NCBI GenBank assembly: GCA_001596135.1
Contig: CP014773.1
Location: 1,860,001-1,924,000, forward strand
Direction of reading: 5' to 3'
DNA length: 64,000 nucleotides
Origin: Mucilaginibacter sp. PAMC 26640
Lineage (GTDB): Bacteria; Bacteroidota; Bacteroidia; Sphingobacteriales; Sphingobacteriaceae
Positions within the stretch are counted from its first letter, which is position 1. Each line of letters opens with the position of its first letter. Below, piece after piece: positions 17,863-26,745 of the stretch. The notes under the pieces were generated by a model. The model was given only the letters and a program-made list of their open reading frames with translations. It made no database searches and was not told the DNA's origin. The position numbers were made by a program, and so were the translations under genes.

Positions 17863-19398
17863 TTAATAACCCGGGTTTTGTGTTAGCCTGCCTGCGCTAA
17901 GATCTATCTGCGTTTGTGGTATTGGGAACAGCGCAGCCCTATCCGTCCAGGTTTTTCCGTGAGCCGCAAAAGCAGCAGCAGCCCGGCCTGGCTGTACGGC
18001 GTTTTGCCGCACAATGTCGAAGAATCTGTCATGCTCTTCGGCAAGCTCCATACGGCGTTCGTGCCATATAGCTGTTAGGGTTGGTGCTACGGTACCTAAG
18101 CCTGCACGCTGGCGTACTAAATTTAAGTTAGTAGCGGCATCGCCCAGCTGGCCTGTTTGCAAAGCTGCTTCGGCATTGATCAATAATACATCGGCATAGC
18201 GTAAAATACGCACCTGCTTAGGTAATCTGTCTGTGTTACCACCACAGTTATCTTCTGCAGTGCGGCTATGGTAAGCTTTGTAACTGTAACGATCATTCTC
18301 CACAGAATCGCGGCTCGGGATGCGGAATCCATCGAATAAAGTGGTGCCGTTTGGCTGTATGGTTATAACCGTCGCAGCTTTTCTAACATCATTCGGTTCG
18401 TACTCATTCATTAAACTTAAAGATGGATTGTTAAAGCCAAATCCAAGATCCGACCAGCCGTATTTGCCACCGGCACGAGGGCCCTGAGACACTGTGTATA
18501 AATTTATACCCGCTGAACAGTTTTTGTTAATGCCTGCCTGGATCTCGAATATAGATTCTGAATTATTGTTACCACCATCACCGTTTACAGCTCTTTGTCT
18601 CCATATCAGCGAATAGTCTTTAACCAAAGAATAATTGCCGCTGGTAATTACAGTTTTGGATAAATCGTAGGCTTTTTGGTAATCCTTCATATAAAGGTAA
18701 ACCTTCGCCTCCAGCGCCTGGGCGGCGCTCCTGTTTGCCCGGCCTACATCGGTTGCATTTTTATCCGGCAGGTTGCCTACGGCAAAATCAAGGTCGGAGA
18801 TAATGAATTTATAAATATCTGCAGCGCTTGCGCGGGTTTGATATTTGTCTTCATTTGCTTCGCTGGCCAGTGGTAGCTTATCTAATAAAGGTACACCACC
18901 GTACAAGCGAACCAAATTGAAATAAAAGCAAGCTCTTAAAAATCTGGCTTCCCCAATTAACGCATTTTTTGTACCAACATCAAATTGCGCCGCATTGAGT
19001 TTATCCAGCGCCTGGTTGGCACGGGCAATACCCTGGTAGTGGCCTGTCCAAACATTGTTGACAACCCCATTGGCGGCTGATGTTGTTAAATTGTCAATTT
19101 GCATCGCGTCGCCATAATCATTGGGCGTACTGCCCTTATCGGCATCATCCGATGCGATATCTGACATGATCACAAACTGAAAGCTATCTATATCCGGATC
19201 AAACCCGCCAATATAAAACACATTATAAATGCCGGTAACTAAATTTTTTGCCTGGGCAGGGTCAGAGGCAATCTGATCTTGCGTAATTGCCCCCTGCGGA
19301 TCTACCTGCAAGTAATTTTTGCAGGCACTAAATGTGCTTGCAGCAAATGCCGCACTTATAAAAAGCAATGTTGATTTTTTGCTATATATCTTTTTCAT
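17863..19398 (-). CDS. SusD-like glycan-binding lipoprotein (RagB/SusD family)
   Basis: Surface-exposed lipoprotein of 511 residues that forms the lid of the SusC channel. The signal peptide ends in a lipobox with Cys26 (STFSAC). Family features: NYLQVDPQGAIT after the anchor, the helical TPR-like core (ARANQALDKLN, ALIGEARFLRACFYFNLVRLYGG at about 145-167), and the C-terminal RYADVLLINAEAALQTGQ, EERRMELAEEHDRFFDIVRQ-like block (seen as WHERRMELAEEHDRFFDIVR) and FPIPQTQIDLS ending in NPGY. Starts 9 bp after the SusC stop, so the two are co-transcribed and translated together. Binds the locus substrate at the cell surface. Confidence 0.96.
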   Translation of the reverse strand: MKKIYSKKSTLLFISAAFAASTFSACKNYLQVDPQGAITQDQIASDPAQAKNLVTGIYNVFYIGGFDPDIDSFQFVIMSDIASDDADKGSTPNDYGDAMQIDNLTTSAANGVVNNVWTGHYQGIARANQALDKLNAAQFDVGTKNALIGEARFLRACFYFNLVRLYGGVPLLDKLPLASEANEDKYQTRASAADIYKFIISDLDFAVGNLPDKNATDVGRANRSAAQALEAKVYLYMKDYQKAYDLSKTVITSGNYSLVKDYSLIWRQRAVNGDGGNNNSESIFEIQAGINKNCSAGINLYTVSQGPRAGGKYGWSDLGFGFNNPSLSLMNEYEPNDVRKAATVITIQPNGTTLFDGFRIPSRDSVENDRYSYKAYHSRTAEDNCGGNTDRLPKQVRILRYADVLLINAEAALQTGQLGDAATNLNLVRQRAGLGTVAPTLTAIWHERRMELAEEHDRFFDIVRQNAVQPGRAAAAFAAHGKTWTDRAALFPIPQTQIDLSAGRLTQNPGY

Positions 19399-19407
19399 CG
19401 TTGTATC

Positions 19408-22407
19408 TTATTTAAATTGAACATTTACACCCAGGGCAAAAGTTCTGGTAACAGGGTAATTTGTAGCATCGATACCGGCAGCAAGTATATCCGTACTAAA
19501 CAATTCCGGAGAGGAGCCGCTATACCGTTTAGCGGTAAATAAATTCTGTGAGGTTAAGTACACTCTTAGCTTAGCCATACCTATCCGTTTCGCAATATCA
19601 GCCGGCACAGTATAACCTAACGTTAAGTTGTTTAAACGAAGGAAGGCGCCAGACTCAATAAAGTAAGTGGATGGCGGCGTGCTTTGTGTAATCACATCCG
19701 GATCTGTTGATGATGGATTGGCAGTAGTATAACGGGCACTAGCGTAGCCGGCTTCAATGTTATCATTGTTGCTGCCTCTGGCATTCTTTTTACCATTATA
19801 AATTTTGTTGCCCCAATTGCCATAAAAATCAGCACTTAAATCAAGGCCGTTGTAATTAACCCCAAAATTAAATCCACCGAAGAACTTAGGCTGATAAGAT
19901 CCTGCATAGATGCGGTCATTCGCATCTATCTTGTTATCGCCATTCACATCCTGGTATTTTAAGCCACCAACGTGGTTTGCTTCAAATGTATTAGCAGGCG
20001 CTGCTGCTACTTCGGCTGCTGTTTGGAAAACACCCGTAGCATTTAAAACATAATAGCTGGCAATGGGCTGCCCGTTAGCTGTGCGGGTAATGGTTTGCCC
20101 GTTGGCACCACCAGCATTAAGTGCCTGCCCGCCATTTAGGCCCAAAACCGTGTTTTTATTATAGCTGATGTTTGCGCCAATGTTGTAAGAAAATTTAGGG
20201 CTGATATTATCTCTCCATCTCAGGGCAAATTCAAAGCCCCTGTTGCGGTAAGATGCCGCATTGGTGATATAACGGTTATCAGGGTCACCCAATATGCCCG
20301 GAAGGGTTACATACGTTAAAGCGTTGTTCACTTTTTTATCGTAATAATCGGCCTCACCGCTCAAGCGATTGTTTAAAAATGCAAAGTCTAAACCGATGTC
20401 CAGCTGTTTAGTGGTTTCCCACTTTAAATTGGTGTTTTTAATATCCTGTATTACGGTACCGTTAGCTAATGTGCCATTGTTAAAATAGTAGGGCTGGTAA
20501 GGTACACCGGTTACCACAAACAGGGATGGGTCAATATTATCGTTACCCAATTCACCATAGCTTGCACGTAATTTTAACTGATCGAAGATGCCACCTTTAA
20601 CAAACTCTTCTTCGGCAATATTCCAGCCTGCACCTACGGTAAAAAAGTTAGCATATTTTTCACTGAACTTAGAACTGCCATCCCGGCGAAATGATCCGCT
20701 TAGCAAATATTTGCCTGCGTAATCATAATTTACACGGCCAATAAATGATTGCCTTGTAAATAATGAGCCATTGTTACTGTTCGATGCATTCAGATCCGGG
20801 TTGCCCAGATCTAAAAACCATTGGTCCTGATTAGCCGGTACATCAATCCGGGTTCCGTTGATGTAATTAGACCGGCCCTTTTCAGTAACAATACCACCTA
20901 AAACTGTGAAATGATGCTTATCAAATGTTTTATCGTACGTCAGCGTATTATCCCACTGGTATTGGTATGAATTATCATTCTGAACAAATAAAGAGCTGTT
21001 TGTTTGGCGCTGATTACCTCCACCTACCGTAAAGGTATTGCCATCGGCATCAAACTGGTAGGAGTAATTTTTAGCATTATTGAAACGGGCATCCAGGTTA
21101 AATGCAGAATGGAAGGTAAGTGCTTTAATAGGGTTATAATCAATAGCAACATTACCGAGCACGCGGTTATTTAAGGCAAAATTATTGGTTTTGTCTAATT
21201 GTAGTAGCGGGTTGCCTACGTTACCCCATGCAGATGTATTGCCGTATTTTCCATCCAGGATAGCAGGAATAATTGGTGCTGCACGATACACGTTACCGTA
21301 AACTGCACCGATGTCTACCGCTCTTTCTGCGCCGCGGGTAAGCGACAACTGATCAGAGAAACGCAACTTGTCGGAGATTTTTACGTCGTTGTTTGCACGC
21401 AGACTAAAACGCTGAAAGTTGTTGGTTTTTATAACACCGTTTTCATAAATGTAATTTCCGCTGATGAAGTAGGTACTTTTATCCCCACCGCCAGAAACTG
21501 AAATGTTATGATTAGTTTGTAGTGCCTGTCGGGATATCGCATCGGCCCAATCGGTAGTCCCGGGAATGGTGAGCGGCGACTTATCATCCGCGGTTATCCT
21601 GCCCGGATTAGCTACGTTCAAATAGTCAACATATTGCTGCCTGTCGGCCAGTTTTATCTGGTTGGCAACCTGGCGAAAACCAACGTTGGCATCATAACTA
21701 ACCACAGCAGGGCCAGCTTTACCTTTTTTAGTGGTTACGATAATTACACCGTTTGCTCCCCTCACACCATAAATAGCTGCTGATGCATCTTTCAAAACAT
21801 CCAGACTAACGATGTCGGCGTTGTTTATGTTGCGGATGTCATCAGTTAAAACACCATCAACAACGTAAAGGGGATTGGCTCCTGCTAAAACCGAACCCGT
21901 ACCCCTGATGCGTACTATAGGTGCAGAGTTTGGCTGCCCGGAGGAAATAATTTGCACGCCTGCAACCTTGCCCTGTAAGGCCTGGGTAGCGGTCTGTACG
22001 GGTTGTTTGGCTAATTGGTCGCCGTTTACACTGGCAACGGCTCCCGTTACATCGCGTTTACGCTGGGTGCCGTATCCTATAACAACAACCTGCGCCAATT
22101 CAGTTGAGCTACCGGCCAGCTTTACTTCAATGGTAGTTTGGCCATTTATGGCAATTTCCTGAGTGGTATATCCAATATAGGAAATTACTAAAGTGGCTGC
22201 TGATGGTGCGCTTAATGTAAAACCGCCGTTAACATCAGTTTGGGCTCCGTTTGTTGTTCCTTTTAAGCCAACTGATACACCAACAAGTGCTTCGCCGGTT
22301 TTAGCATCTGTAACTTTACCTTTAACAGCAATGTTTTGTGCGTAAGCGAAAGTTGACAGAAAAGTAAACAATAGGAATAACCCCGAGATGGTATAAATTC
22401 TCTTCAT
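19408..22407 (-). CDS. SusC-like TonB-dependent outer-membrane transporter
   Basis: A 999-residue outer-membrane receptor importing oligosaccharides with energy from TonB. Signal peptide 1-23 (FAYA before QN). CarboxypepD_reg-like domain (about 28-100, VKGKVTDAKTGEALVGVSV); TonB box-like VVVIGYGTQ (about 107-115); plug domain (about 115-235) with IRGTGSVLAGANPLYVVDG and the SusC signature near DASAAIYGVRGANGVIIVTT; then a 22-strand barrel ending in LGVNVQFK. Length and terminal aromatic/positive residues are typical. Forms the operon with the SusD-like gene. A SusC lacking an N-terminal STN domain is not controlled by an anti-sigma pair, consistent with the one-piece regulator upstream. Confidence 0.97.
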   Translation of the reverse strand: MKRIYTISGLFLLFTFLSTFAYAQNIAVKGKVTDAKTGEALVGVSVGLKGTTNGAQTDVNGGFTLSAPSAATLVISYIGYTTQEIAINGQTTIEVKLAGSSTELAQVVVIGYGTQRKRDVTGAVASVNGDQLAKQPVQTATQALQGKVAGVQIISSGQPNSAPIVRIRGTGSVLAGANPLYVVDGVLTDDIRNINNADIVSLDVLKDASAAIYGVRGANGVIIVTTKKGKAGPAVVSYDANVGFRQVANQIKLADRQQYVDYLNVANPGRITADDKSPLTIPGTTDWADAISRQALQTNHNISVSGGGDKSTYFISGNYIYENGVIKTNNFQRFSLRANNDVKISDKLRFSDQLSLTRGAERAVDIGAVYGNVYRAAPIIPAILDGKYGNTSAWGNVGNPLLQLDKTNNFALNNRVLGNVAIDYNPIKALTFHSAFNLDARFNNAKNYSYQFDADGNTFTVGGGNQRQTNSSLFVQNDNSYQYQWDNTLTYDKTFDKHHFTVLGGIVTEKGRSNYINGTRIDVPANQDQWFLDLGNPDLNASNSNNGSLFTRQSFIGRVNYDYAGKYLLSGSFRRDGSSKFSEKYANFFTVGAGWNIAEEEFVKGGIFDQLKLRASYGELGNDNIDPSLFVVTGVPYQPYYFNNGTLANGTVIQDIKNTNLKWETTKQLDIGLDFAFLNNRLSGEADYYDKKVNNALTYVTLPGILGDPDNRYITNAASYRNRGFEFALRWRDNISPKFSYNIGANISYNKNTVLGLNGGQALNAGGANGQTITRTANGQPIASYYVLNATGVFQTAAEVAAAPANTFEANHVGGLKYQDVNGDNKIDANDRIYAGSYQPKFFGGFNFGVNYNGLDLSADFYGNWGNKIYNGKKNARGSNNDNIEAGYASARYTTANPSSTDPDVITQSTPPSTYFIESGAFLRLNNLTLGYTVPADIAKRIGMAKLRVYLTSQNLFTAKRYSGSSPELFSTDILAAGIDATNYPVTRTFALGVNVQFK

Positions 22408-22667
22408 AGTGGGTAGATAATTAAGTAGTACGTAGATTTAATTGGTTTCTGTGGTTCAAAATTGCAGAGTTATTGCAGGTTAAGCAAATATTGTTCCTCT
22501 ACATTAATACATCAATGCTAAAACGCTTTCTCAAATCATTTTTCAAAAATTCAGAAAATGCTGATAATTAAGAAATTGTATTGAAGTTAGTGTGTTTAGT
22601 ACATACTACAAATGCGACCTGTTGTTTGTTTGCTCCGAAAGGGGCTATGAGTGGTAATGATGTAGTG

Positions 22668-25553
22668 TTACAGCTCCATGAGAAACTCCGTGAGGTTCTT
22701 GTCATGGTCTAGATTGAGCTTTTTGCGCAGGCGATAGCGCCTTATTTCCACCCCGCGTAAAGAGATGTTTAATAACGATGCCATTTCTTTACTGCTCATG
22801 TTCATACGCAGGTAGGCACAAAGTTTCATATCATTTGGTACAAGGTCGGGATGATCGTTTTTAAGCTTTTTGAAGAAGTTCTCGTGGGCTTCGTTAAAAC
22901 TGCTTTCAAATATGTTCCAGTCTCGCTCATCGCTCATACCCTCATCAATCACTTTGTGCAATTTTTTAAGTTGCTCTTCAGGAAGTTTTTTGCCCGCGCT
23001 ATCTTTAAAAGTATTGATCTCTTCGCTTATCTTTTGGAGCAATTCGTTCTTATAAACAATGTTCATGGCCGAACTGGCCAATTCGCGGTTCTTGCTGGCA
23101 AGGTCTGCCTGTAGTTGCTCGTTCTTTATGGTAACAATTTGTTGCTGGTTGGCAATGGCTTCCTGGCGGAGGAACTCTTCTTTCTCCCGTTGTAATTTTT
23201 CCTGGATCTCTGCCTGGTGGCGTTTCAATTTAAGGCGGTAGTAATACCGGCTGGCATAGTAGGCTAATATGGCCAATAAAGTATAAAACAGGAAAGCCAG
23301 GTTGCTTAGGTACCATGGCGGCAATATTTTAAAAGTTAGTGAAGTTACCGGGGAAATATGCTCATCATTGATTTTAGAACGCACTTTAAAGTGATAGGTG
23401 CCCTGGCTTAAATTGGTAAACTCACGCTGGCTTTGCGGGCTCCAGTCGCTCCATTGCCTCGAGTAACCCTCCAGGTAGTACTGAAACTTTATTTTTGATT
23501 GCCGGTAATAGGGCAGGGTATAAGCTATCCGGATGTTGTTTTGGTTATAGGGAATTTCGAGATCGTTGTTGCCTGTGCTGATATCGCTGATCACCGTTAC
23601 CTTGTCTGTAATGTTTTCTACCTTGCGGATGAGTACCGAAGGGAGTTTAAATTGCGCCTGCTGCCGGGCGTCAGCATCGTTAAGGATCACGAAACCATCA
23701 TCCACACTGATGAGATAGGTGAGGTTATTGATGAGGTTGATGTTCTCGTAATTCTGCACCATTTGGCCGTTAAGCATACTGAACCGGTTAGAATCGATAG
23801 TGAGTTTGCCGGGGATAGACAGATCTGCCAGGGCCACCCTGCCATGGTTAATGAACCAGTATTTTTTGCCGATTGCAGCGATAACCTTGTTGGAAGATGA
23901 GAAGCTATGCAGGCGGGTATTCAATTGTGTGTATTTGTAAAAGCGGTCGGTAATGTCATCGTAAACGTAAAAACCCGAATCTGAAGAAAACACGATGCGA
24001 TTATCAAGACTGAACACGCCCACATTATAGCTATCCGGCAAACCGGAACTTTTATCGTAATATTTTTGAGAGATCACTTTCCGGGATTCGGCGCTAAGGG
24101 TTAGTTTATAAATGCCCTTATAGGCATGGCTTACCCATATTTGCCTTTTGCTATCCTGCTCCACATACCGGGAGGGTTCGCCAAAGCCTTCAACCTTATG
24201 ATCAAATATCCAGTTACCGCCGGCATTTTTATGATAGATAATGAGGCCGTTGTATGTGCCCTGGATCAGCTGGTCGGCATTAAACTTTTTGAGTGTCCAA
24301 CCGCCGCTAAGCGAGCTTATTTTGGTAATGGCGTCACCGTTAACCTGGAAAGTGCCGTCGTTATGCCCGCAAAGCAGTCGGCCATCCTGCAATGATAGCT
24401 CCCAAACCTGGCCCTGCGAACCGGGGATAAGCTTAAAGTCAAAAGACTGGAACAGCCGCTGTGGGCCGGAACTGAGCCAGTCGCTGTAAAATAGCCCCTG
24501 GTTGGTACCCAGGTAAATTTTGTTATTAAAAATAATGCTGGAGTAAACGGTGCCAAAGCGGCCGGTTTTATCAAAATAGAAATAGAGGGGAGAGTTAATT
24601 TCAATCCGGTCGATCCCGTTATCCAGGCCTGCCCACAAATTCTGCTCGGTATCTACATAAAGGCTTAAAACGGTGTTGTTTTGAAGCCCGCTGGATTTAT
24701 TGATATGCTGCACCACATTGCCGGCAGTATCCATCATAATGATACCGTTTAAGATGGTGCCGTAAGCGATGTACTTGTTGCTTATAAGCGCGCCATTGTT
24801 TAGCTGGTAGGTTTTCAGGAATTCATTAGCCTGGTTTACCCATGGCTTTACCTGTACACCATCATAAACAAATAAACCGTTTTTTGCAGTACCGATGAGG
24901 TATTTGCCATTTTGAAAAGGCAATATTGATAGCACCCGGGCGGCCAAAATATTGCTGCCCTGTACATAGACTAATTTGTTTCCTTTCAATTCAAACAGGC
25001 CAGCATCAACCTGCTCTACAAAATACCTGCTGCCCGTTTTAAACAGAAAGAGGAAAGGTTTAGGCGCCTGTACAACCTCTACGTGGTCATTGGCATAAAT
25101 ATATATCGCACCGAAGGATTGAAATATAACCCTGTTTTTTTCCACATAGATCTTCCAGGTTTCTTCTTTTATAGGCTGGTGTTTTTTTGGCACCAGGCTG
25201 CTAAGCGAATGATATTTAAGAAAGCCATCCTTGTTTTCCCAATAGCCGAAATCGCCAAACCCACCGGAATAGATCTTACCCTTGCCATCTGCAGCAACCG
25301 AGCGTACAATGAGGCCATTGGGCATCCGGTTAAGCTGCCAGTATTTCCCGTCGAAGGATAGCAGTCCTTCATCATTACCAAAATACATTACGCCATGCTC
25401 ATCCCGCGTAACCGACCAGTTTTGGTTACCCGACTGGTATTGTGCTTTGCTATAATTTTGCACGTAAGGCACCCCAATACTTTTAATATCAACGGCATAA
25501 CTGCATGCTGATATTAGTGCGAAACAGGAAAAAAGCAAAAGCAGTTTACGCAT
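22668..25553 (-). CDS. One-piece membrane regulator: beta-propeller, Y_Y_Y domain, LuxR-type HTH
   Basis: A 961-residue predicted sensor/regulator for the adjacent polysaccharide locus. Order: signal segment (1-20), periplasmic propeller repeats (about 25-640, recurring NLWAGLDNGID and IYLGTNQGLFY units), Y_Y_Y domain (about 680-740, FQYYLEGYSRQWSDW), one membrane helix (about 745-771), a long coiled coil (about 775-850) and a C-terminal GerE/LuxR-like helix-turn-helix (about 900-955, SSKEMASLLNISLRGVEIRRYRLRKKL). Unlike hybrid two-component systems there is no histidine kinase or receiver, so the signal must pass directly from periplasm to the DNA-binding domain. Divides from susC by 260 bp and faces the same way. 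Confidence 0.9.
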   Translation of the reverse strand: MRKLLLLFSCFALISACSYAVDIKSIGVPYVQNYSKAQYQSGNQNWSVTRDEHGVMYFGNDEGLLSFDGKYWQLNRMPNGLIVRSVAADGKGKIYSGGFGDFGYWENKDGFLKYHSLSSLVPKKHQPIKEETWKIYVEKNRVIFQSFGAIYIYANDHVEVVQAPKPFLFLFKTGSRYFVEQVDAGLFELKGNKLVYVQGSNILAARVLSILPFQNGKYLIGTAKNGLFVYDGVQVKPWVNQANEFLKTYQLNNGALISNKYIAYGTILNGIIMMDTAGNVVQHINKSSGLQNNTVLSLYVDTEQNLWAGLDNGIDRIEINSPLYFYFDKTGRFGTVYSSIIFNNKIYLGTNQGLFYSDWLSSGPQRLFQSFDFKLIPGSQGQVWELSLQDGRLLCGHNDGTFQVNGDAITKISSLSGGWTLKKFNADQLIQGTYNGLIIYHKNAGGNWIFDHKVEGFGEPSRYVEQDSKRQIWVSHAYKGIYKLTLSAESRKVISQKYYDKSSGLPDSYNVGVFSLDNRIVFSSDSGFYVYDDITDRFYKYTQLNTRLHSFSSSNKVIAAIGKKYWFINHGRVALADLSIPGKLTIDSNRFSMLNGQMVQNYENINLINNLTYLISVDDGFVILNDADARQQAQFKLPSVLIRKVENITDKVTVISDISTGNNDLEIPYNQNNIRIAYTLPYYRQSKIKFQYYLEGYSRQWSDWSPQSQREFTNLSQGTYHFKVRSKINDEHISPVTSLTFKILPPWYLSNLAFLFYTLLAILAYYASRYYYRLKLKRHQAEIQEKLQREKEEFLRQEAIANQQQIVTIKNEQLQADLASKNRELASSAMNIVYKNELLQKISEEINTFKDSAGKKLPEEQLKKLHKVIDEGMSDERDWNIFESSFNEAHENFFKKLKNDHPDLVPNDMKLCAYLRMNMSSKEMASLLNISLRGVEIRRYRLRKKLNLDHDKNLTEFLMEL

Positions 25554-25623
25554 AAGTAGAGTATAGCCCTGGGTAAGCGCTGGTTATTTTACGAAAATAC
25601 AGTTTGAGATTGAATAAACAGAA

Positions 25624-25647
25624 AAGCTTACCTGGTTTGGTAAGCTT
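25624..25647 (-). terminator. Terminator after trhO
   Basis: AAGCTTACC and GGTAAGCTT (9-bp perfect stem, six-base loop) followed on the minus strand by TTTTCTGTTTATT. Confidence 0.8.
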
Positions 25648-25657
25648 GCTGTATCTG

Positions 25658-26623
25658 TTAATTCCCTGCTAACTGGAGTCTTTCTCCCTTTTTTGCAGTA
25701 TTTACCGGCTGAGGTACTTTTACATAATAACCTGTGCCATCATAAGTGCGCTTGCGCGGATGCTCTTTGCAGGCATCACAGCAGCAGCCGTCCATAGCTG
25801 TTCCGCAATCATCGCATTGGGTAAAATGTTCGTTGCACTCGGGGTTGGCACAGTTGATCATTTTAGGCGTAACCTTACCACAATTGAAGCAGGTGGAAAT
25901 TACTACCGGGTTCACACTGTTCACATCAACCGAAAGGCGGTTATCAAACACGTAGCATTTACCATCAAAATCTTCTCCGCCGGTTTCTTTGCCGTATTTA
26001 ATGATACCGCCGTGGAGCTGGTATACATCGGTAAAGCCTTCATGCAGTAACAGGGCCGATGCTTTTTCGCACTTGATGCCGCCGGTGCAGTAGGTGAGGA
26101 TCTTTTTATCTTTGTATTGCGCCAGTTCGTTGATCATCGCCGGGAAATCCCTAAAGTTCTCGATATCCAGCGTAACCGCATTTTTAAACCGGCCCAGGTT
26201 ATGCTCGTAATTTGATCGTACATCTAAAACCACCACATCGTCGCGGTCTTTCATTGCCAAAAATTCGGCAGGTTCCAGGTGTTTGCCGGTTTGTTTTTGC
26301 GGATTGATCATATTGGGATCGCGCAGGCCGGAGTGTACAATCTCTGATTTGTAGCGGCAGTGCATCTTTACAAAGGATGGCTCATCAACCACATCGATTT
26401 TAAAGTCGATGCCGGCAAAGCGCTCATCAGCATGTAAAGTATCCATATAAGTTTTGCAAGCTTCAGCCGTGCCCGAAACAGTACCGTTAAGGCCTTCTTC
26501 TGCCACAATGATCCGGCCGGTTAACGCTAAACTTTTACAGAATTTTAAATGATCGGCAGCAAATTGCTCCGCATCGGCTATTGTTGAATAACAATAGTAT
26601 AGTAGTGTATTGTAAGTTGCCAT
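25658..26623 (-). CDS. trhO: tRNA uridine(34) hydroxylase (rhodanese family, TrhO/YceA)
   Basis: Oxygen-dependent hydroxylation of U34 in tRNA, the first step of (c)mo5U formation. The 321-residue protein has an N-terminal acylphosphatase-like domain (about 1-95, GRIIVAEEGLNGTVSGT), a rhodanese domain (about 105-225) with catalytic Cys179 in TYCTGGIKC and second Cys185, and a cysteine-rich tail (about 240-290: FNCGK, CANPEC, CDDCGTAMDGCCCDAC) that looks metal-binding. The frame is open to 26710, but MATYNTLLYY is the normal N-terminus. A TATCTTTG -7 element lies 39 bp upstream. Confidence 0.92.
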   Translation of the reverse strand: MATYNTLLYYCYSTIADAEQFAADHLKFCKSLALTGRIIVAEEGLNGTVSGTAEACKTYMDTLHADERFAGIDFKIDVVDEPSFVKMHCRYKSEIVHSGLRDPNMINPQKQTGKHLEPAEFLAMKDRDDVVVLDVRSNYEHNLGRFKNAVTLDIENFRDFPAMINELAQYKDKKILTYCTGGIKCEKASALLLHEGFTDVYQLHGGIIKYGKETGGEDFDGKCYVFDNRLSVDVNSVNPVVISTCFNCGKVTPKMINCANPECNEHFTQCDDCGTAMDGCCCDACKEHPRKRTYDGTGYYVKVPQPVNTAKKGERLQLAGN

Positions 26624-26661
26624 AAACATCGATACCGCTGCAAACGGTGTTAAATGAGGCG

Positions 26662-26669
26662 CAAAGATA
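26662..26669 (-). promoter_or_regulatory. -7 element of trhO
   Basis: TATCTTTG on the minus strand, a perfect TAnnTTTG; predicted 5' leader about 32 bases. Confidence 0.5.
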
Positions 26670-26703
26670 AGGAATTGAGCGTAAAGGAAAGAGACCAAAG
26701 CAA

Positions 26704-26728
26704 AAAGCATTTCGCGGCTTCATGCTTT
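26704..26728 (-). terminator. Terminator after the DUF5686 gene
   Basis: AAAGCAT, 11-base loop, ATGCTTT and a T-run on the minus strand (ATGCTTTTTG). An alternative longer pairing GACCAAAGC/GCTTTGGTC encloses it. Confidence 0.65.
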
Positions 26729-26745
26729 GGTCTTATGCTATGCGC

